This document shows, piece by piece, positions 59,601 through 64,000 of a stretch of DNA of 64,000 nt. Every line of letters starts with the position of its first letter. Within the stretch, counting starts at the first letter, position 1. A program made the translations under genes and the position numbers. This DNA is from Pseudomonas congelans (GTDB lineage Bacteria > Pseudomonadota > Gammaproteobacteria > Pseudomonadales > Pseudomonadaceae). The notes beneath the pieces were generated by a model. The model was given only the letters and a program-made list of their open reading frames with translations. It did not search any database and had not been told where the DNA came from. Where the stretch lies: the NCBI RefSeq assembly GCF_900103225.1, contig NZ_FNJH01000006.1, forward strand, positions 265,264 through 329,263, written 5' to 3'.

Positions 59601-61226
59601 TTACGTCTTGAAGCGCAGCACCAGATCATTCAGGTTGACCGCCAACTGCGAAAGTTCGGTACTGGCGATCAGCGTCTGCCGGGTGCCTTCACTGCTCTGC
59701 ACGGCCAGGTCACGAATGCTGACCAGGCTTCTGTCGACATCACGCGCTACATGCGCCTGCTGCTCTGAGGCTGCCGCGATCTGCAGGTTACGGTTATTGA
59801 TCTCGAGTACCGAATCAGTGATCTGACGCAACGAATGCCCGGCATCTTCTGCGGTCTTGCGCGTGTTGTGAACTTCCTCAGTGCTCTTCTGCATTGACTC
59901 GACGGTGGCAGAGGAGCCGGCCTGAATCGCTGAGATCATCTGTTCGACTTCCTGCGTGGACGTCTGTGTGCGATGCGCCAGGGCCCGCACTTCATCTGCG
60001 ACCACAGCAAAGCCGCGACCCTGTTCGCCGGCACGCGCAGCTTCGATGGCTGCGTTGAGTGCCAACAGGTTGGTCTGTTCGGCAATGCCGCGAATCACGC
60101 CCAGCACTTTGCTGATGTCTTGAGCCTGACCGGCCAGCGCAGTCACTTGCGCGGAAGACCCCTCGACCAGGCCTGTCAGGTTCTGCATGGCCGTCAGGGT
60201 CTGGTTGACGCGCTGGTTACCCAGGTCGGCTGAAAGGCTCGACTGTTGGGCGGCCTGCGAGGTCGACGTAGCATTACGAGCGACCTCTTCTACGGCAGCA
60301 CTCATTTCGTTTACCGCGGTAGCGGCCTGCTCGATTTCGCTGTTCTGCTGCTGCAATGTGCGGTCGGCACTTTCGGTGATCGACGTCATCTCGACGGCGG
60401 CAGTGCTCAGCTGCGCGGAAGCGCCGGAAATTTCGTGAATGGTGGTACGCAGGTTGCCCGACATGGTGTTGAGGGCCGTCATCAAGCGTGATGCTTCATC
60501 GCTGCCGCTAACGCTCAATTGCCGGGTCAGGTCACCGGCGGCGATGTCTTCCGCCAGTTTCAGCGAGACGCTGATCGGGTCGACAATGCTGCGTGTCAGG
60601 GCAATCGCGAGTACCACGGTAAGCAGGAACGCTGCGATAAGCACAATCATCAACACGTTGACGCTGTGGTCGTAGACTGTAGTGGCATCTTTCCCGGAGA
60701 CGACCGCCTCTTCAGCATTGTGCCCACGTAGCACAGTGAGTTTTTCCTGATAGGCAGCGGCTTTTTGGGCCTGCTCTCCGTTGGCGAGGGAGACCGCTCT
60801 GTCGTGATCAGCGCTGTCCAGTGCGACGACCTGTTTCAAGCCATCAATGTAGACGCCCATCTTGTTATTGGCTTCTTCGAATTGCGCCCGGTCGGCTTCG
60901 CCCGACAGCAGGTGTTTTTGATAGAAGTCGCTGTTGGCACGCAGCGACTCGATCGCTTCCCGAACCTTGGCTTCTGCGGTGGCGTGTACGGTCGGATCGT
61001 TGCTGGCAAGCATCCTGATGCTTTCCAGACGGGCGTGAAGCAGGGCGATCTGAATGTCGTCGACGACCTGAATGCTGGGCAGTGAGTTTTCTTCTATGTT
61101 CTGCTCGGCTACGCGCAGGTGGCCGATCTGTACGTAGGAGAAGGCCCCCAGACCGATCAACAACAAGGTAATGACGCCAAAACACAGGGAGGCCCTGCGT
61201 GAAATGCTTAACGATCTGAGGTTCAT
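59601..61226 (-). CDS. Methyl-accepting chemotaxis protein
   Basis: 541 residues from the ATG at 61226 (GGAGGCAACC upstream). Helix about 12-33, periplasmic four-helix-bundle (4HB) ligand domain about 34-185, second helix about 187-208 (IVLIAAFLLTVVLAIAL), HAMP 210-262, then the signalling coiled coil with hairpin tip GEQGRGFAVVADEVRALA. QTNLLALNAAIEAARAG is the CheA/CheW contact. Methylation Glu/Gln residues lie in the flanking helices. No C-terminal CheR-binding pentapeptide (ends LRFKT). The ligand is unknown. Confidence 0.93.
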   Translation of the reverse strand: MNLRSLSISRRASLCFGVITLLLIGLGAFSYVQIGHLRVAEQNIEENSLPSIQVVDDIQIALLHARLESIRMLASNDPTVHATAEAKVREAIESLRANSDFYQKHLLSGEADRAQFEEANNKMGVYIDGLKQVVALDSADHDRAVSLANGEQAQKAAAYQEKLTVLRGHNAEEAVVSGKDATTVYDHSVNVLMIVLIAAFLLTVVLAIALTRSIVDPISVSLKLAEDIAAGDLTRQLSVSGSDEASRLMTALNTMSGNLRTTIHEISGASAQLSTAAVEMTSITESADRTLQQQNSEIEQAATAVNEMSAAVEEVARNATSTSQAAQQSSLSADLGNQRVNQTLTAMQNLTGLVEGSSAQVTALAGQAQDISKVLGVIRGIAEQTNLLALNAAIEAARAGEQGRGFAVVADEVRALAHRTQTSTQEVEQMISAIQAGSSATVESMQKSTEEVHNTRKTAEDAGHSLRQITDSVLEINNRNLQIAAASEQQAHVARDVDRSLVSIRDLAVQSSEGTRQTLIASTELSQLAVNLNDLVLRFKT

Positions 61227-61452
61227 GGTTGCCTCCAGCGGCAAAACAGGCGGAAGGCAAATACTTTCCTTCCAATGACTGTTTTTCTGCTGAAAACGAG
61301 AGAGCTTTAACAAAATGGTCATGAAGGTTATTTCATAATGGCTTCGTGCCATTATTTGCTGTAAGGCAGCCGTATGACCTGAAAAAGTTCCAATAAATTG
61401 TGAATAAGATTAACCGTTAGTCGGGTGAATGTTATTAAAGTATTCGCTCTAA

Positions 61453-62412
61453 TTACGTGATGCCCAAGATGCGGAACCATGTCTTATCGTTAAGTTTCGG
61501 ATGTTTTAAACGTGCGCCCACCGTGTCCATAAAACCTGCGATGCACCCCATGCACGCCATTCGTTCTTCTACATGTGGCATGTGACTGGACTCTTCGAAG
61601 ACAGACCAAATGATGTTGGGGACGTTATCCACATAGGGCTTCACGACGAGCGGTGTGGCTTCGTCATACTTCCCGGAAATCAGCAAGGTCGGAACGTTGA
61701 TGAGCTTCAGGCGATCAATGATGGTCCAGTTCTTCAGCGTGCCGATGACGTGAAACCCGGCAGAGCCATTCATGGCTTGGTACACCGTCGGATCGGCGTC
61801 AATCGCGTCGAAGGTACGTTTCACCTCATAGGGCCAGGGTGTGATGCGGCAGACATGACGGTCATAGAATACCCGCGAGGCTTTCAGGTATTCCGGATCT
61901 TTCAATGTTTTCGCCTCTTCGTGCTTGAGCAACACAGCCTGCACATCAAGGGGCAGATCCTCGCGCAGCCGGTTGGCCTCGCTTACCCAAGTGAGCATGT
62001 CTGCGGGGGAGTTGGCGATGATCAGTGCTTTCAGTCCTTTGGGCTGACGCACGGCATGCTCCGAAGCCAGCATCCCGCCCCACGACTGACCCAGCAAGGC
62101 ATAGTTGTTTTTGATGCCCAGATGCTCAAGCAGGTTAGCCAGCTCACTCAGGAACAGTTTGACCGTCCAGAAGTCGCGACCCTTATGGGGCAGTCGAGTC
62201 GACTGTCCGTTACCCAACTGGTCGTAATGGATAACGGCCCGGCCGGTGCTGGCGATGTCCTTGAACGAATCGACGTAATCGTGCGTACAACCGGGGCCGC
62301 CGTGCAGGATGACCAATGGTGTGCCGGGACCGTACAGGTCGCCGGTGATGCGATACCACGTCTGATAGTCGCCAAAGGGTGCAAAACCTTCCCTGATCGT
62401 CATATCTGCCAT
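61453..62412 (-). CDS. Proline-iminopeptidase-like alpha/beta hydrolase
   Basis: 319 residues. HGGPGCTHDYVD gives the oxyanion loop, Ser110 in GQSWGG the nucleophile, Asp250 in GKYDEATP and His277 in SSHMPHVEE complete the triad. A lid occupies about 140-225. This is the S33 family (prolyl aminopeptidase / L-amino acid amidase). No signal peptide, so it acts in the cytoplasm. It may cleave N-terminal proline or amino-acid amides; which one cannot be read from sequence. It is divergent from nhaA. Confidence 0.88.
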   Translation of the reverse strand: MADMTIREGFAPFGDYQTWYRITGDLYGPGTPLVILHGGPGCTHDYVDSFKDIASTGRAVIHYDQLGNGQSTRLPHKGRDFWTVKLFLSELANLLEHLGIKNNYALLGQSWGGMLASEHAVRQPKGLKALIIANSPADMLTWVSEANRLREDLPLDVQAVLLKHEEAKTLKDPEYLKASRVFYDRHVCRITPWPYEVKRTFDAIDADPTVYQAMNGSAGFHVIGTLKNWTIIDRLKLINVPTLLISGKYDEATPLVVKPYVDNVPNIIWSVFEESSHMPHVEERMACMGCIAGFMDTVGARLKHPKLNDKTWFRILGIT

Positions 62413-62700
62413 GTCGCCGGCCCCCGCTGGATAGTTTGGGGGGCACCATAGCGCGGCGTCTTGCGTCTCATAACTATGGAAAGTGATAGGTTTTGGCCAA
62501 TAAACCGGTCAGTGGTCGAGTAAGCGGTAGTGAACGTCACGCACCACTGCCTGCCCGGACCGCAGACGTTGTTCAGCGAGGTTCCCGGCCCCTCTTTGGC
62601 CGGTAAACGTTAATTTGTATCCTCAGGTTTATCGGGACTTTGACAGGTTCTGCGGATGGTAAAATTGCGGCCTTTTTGCGCTGTACCCTGCGGAGCTGTC

Positions 62701-63879
62701 ATGCATAAACCCACCCCCCGTACCGAATCCCCGAACGCGCTGGCGTTCATCACGCGTTTCTTCGCTGCCGAATCCGCTGGCGGGCTGGTGTTGATGGCAG
62801 CTGCTCTGGCGGCCTTGATCGTAGCCAACTCACCGCTTGCCGACAGCTACTTCGCAGCGCTGCACGCAGTGTTCGCCGGGTTGTCGGTTTCGCACTGGAT
62901 CAATGACGGTCTGATGGCGATCTTCTTCATGCTCGTCGGCCTGGAGATCAAGCGCGAAGTGCTCGCCGGTCAGCTCGCGTCCTGGAGCCAGAGGGCCTTG
63001 CCGGGCTTTGCGGCGCTGGGCGGCATGGTGGTTCCGGCGCTGATCTACGTGGCGTTCAACTGGGGACGGCCAGATACTATCGGCGGCTGGGCCATTCCGG
63101 CAGCGACCGACATCGCATTCGCCCTGGGTGTGCTGTCACTGCTGGGCAAGCGCGTGCCCCTGTCGCTGAAGATTTTTCTGTCTGCACTGGCGATTCTCGA
63201 TGATCTTGGCGCGGTGCTGATCATCGCGCTGTTCTACACCAGCGATCTTTCCATTCCCATGCTGCTGGCAGCCCTGGGCTCCATCGCCGTGCTCGTCGCG
63301 CTGAATCGTCTGGGCGTCAAGAAGCTGCTGCCTTACCTGGTTGTAGGTGCGCTGCTGTGGTTCTTCATGCTCCAGTCCGGCATCCACGCCACCCTGGCGG
63401 GCGTCGCGCTGGCGCTTTGCATTCCGCTGGGCAAGCCCGATGAAGAGGCTCGCTCGCCACTGCTGCATCTGGAAGAAAAGCTGCACCCGTGGGTGGCTTT
63501 TGCCGTCGTACCGATCTTTGGTTTTGCCAACGCTGGCGTGTCACTGTCGGGCATCACCGCCGACAACCTCGTCGATCCGGTCCCGCTCGGTGTTGCGCTG
63601 GGGCTGCTGGTCGGCAAGCAGGTCGGCATATTCGCCATGGCCGCGCTGGCAATTCGCGCAGGCCTGGCCCGATTGCCGGACGGCAGCAACTGGGGCCAGC
63701 TTTATGGCGTTGCAGCCCTGTGTGGTATTGGCTTCACCATGAGCCTGTTCATTGGCGCACTGGCCTTCCCGGGCGCGCCGGAACTCGTCGATGAGGTCAA
63801 GGTAGGCGTGCTGATCGGTTCGGTACTGTCGGCTGTGTTGGGTGTGATTGTGTTGCGCAGGTTTGGACAGCAGGGCTGA
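62701..63879 (+). CDS. nhaA: Na+/H+ antiporter NhaA
   Basis: 392 residues from the ATG at 62701 (GCGGAGCTGTC upstream). About 12 membrane helices. The Asp pair of the ion site lies in LAILDDLGAVLII; PAATDIAFALGVLSLLG and FAVVPIFGFANAGVSL are further NhaA hallmarks. It expels sodium in exchange for protons at the inner membrane, aiding pH and salt tolerance. It ends in a dispersed-repeat region. Confidence 0.96.
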   Translation: MHKPTPRTESPNALAFITRFFAAESAGGLVLMAAALAALIVANSPLADSYFAALHAVFAGLSVSHWINDGLMAIFFMLVGLEIKREVLAGQLASWSQRALPGFAALGGMVVPALIYVAFNWGRPDTIGGWAIPAATDIAFALGVLSLLGKRVPLSLKIFLSALAILDDLGAVLIIALFYTSDLSIPMLLAALGSIAVLVALNRLGVKKLLPYLVVGALLWFFMLQSGIHATLAGVALALCIPLGKPDEEARSPLLHLEEKLHPWVAFAVVPIFGFANAGVSLSGITADNLVDPVPLGVALGLLVGKQVGIFAMAALAIRAGLARLPDGSNWGQLYGVAALCGIGFTMSLFIGALAFPGAPELVDEVKVGVLIGSVLSAVLGVIVLRRFGQQG

Positions 63880-63929
63880 AGCTGCTCTTATTTGCGTTCC
63901 CTCGCCTTGCGTAGTCCTTGAAAACACTG

Positions 63930-64000
63930 TCGCCCCCACGCGGAGCATTGGCACGATAGTTACAGGATTATCGTTCCTCACGCTCCAGCGTGGGAATGCC
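63930..64000. repeat. Dispersed repeat copy at the window end
   Basis: CCCACGCGGAGCATTGGCAC at 63936-63955 and, in opposite sense, ATCGTTCCTCACGCTCCAGC then GTGGGAATGCC. The element runs off the window. Same modules as at 16640-16850. Confidence 0.78.

Overview
The window is a typical stretch of a fluorescent pseudomonad chromosome, most likely from the Pseudomonas syringae group. The support is gene content and order rather than a marker gene: a dppA1-A2-A3-opdP-A4-BCDF peptide-uptake cluster next to roxSR and a SIMPL-domain gene, as in P. aeruginosa PAO1; an OpuC osmoprotectant importer with CBS domains, described in P. syringae; a het-c homologue (phcA), described in P. syringae; and GC-rich codon use throughout. 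Comparisons to PAO1 and P. syringae are from memory, not from a search. No rRNA, tRNA, CRISPR array, transposase or phage gene was seen.

Layout. 1-548: end of an outer-membrane SphA-type protein cut by the window edge, with a LuxR-type regulator behind it. 1778-5614: large membrane PAS/GGDEF/EAL protein. 5998-11186: translation factor EttA and four minus-strand genes (Gre-like factor, lipoprotein, DUF4105 and DUF3015 exported proteins). 11463-16194: Lon-like protease, small proteins, UPF0114 membrane protein and an FKBP isomerase. 16274-18444: a small gene behind two Fur-box-like sites, a dispersed-repeat region and prfC. 18790-22241: the opuC operon. 22830-26518: ornithine decarboxylase speC, then a two-gene alpha-xenorhabdolysin-type binary toxin. 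26648-29173: PepSY/flavodoxin/ferredoxin-reductase fusion. 29295-41910: the dpp cluster, which has four substrate-binding proteins and a peptide porin for one translocator. 42007-43569: phcA. 43779-48312: SIMPL protein, RoxS/RoxR and an SbmA/YddA-type ABC protein. 48425-53614: a galactarate/glucarate module (GntR regulator, kdgD, gudP, garD). 53858-63879: small membrane proteins, a TauE family permease, a GAF/GGDEF/EAL protein, GNAT and GAF proteins, a chemoreceptor, an alpha/beta hydrolase and NhaA.

How it works together. Much of the window concerns life on or in a plant: osmoprotectant uptake, scavenging of peptides, use of sugar diacids, sodium/pH homeostasis, redox sensing and c-di-GMP signalling. 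The two accessory insertions are the most notable part. A predicted pore-forming toxin pair lies between speC and the PepSY reductase, and a fungal-death-inducing het-c homologue lies at the other end, next to dppA1. They bracket the peptide-import cluster, but a functional link is only a hypothesis. Every junction in the upstream half of the dpp cluster carries a strong inverted repeat, while B-C-D-F are packed tightly. A family of dispersed GC-rich inverted repeats occurs at six loci, and an eight-copy heptamer repeat abuts dppF.
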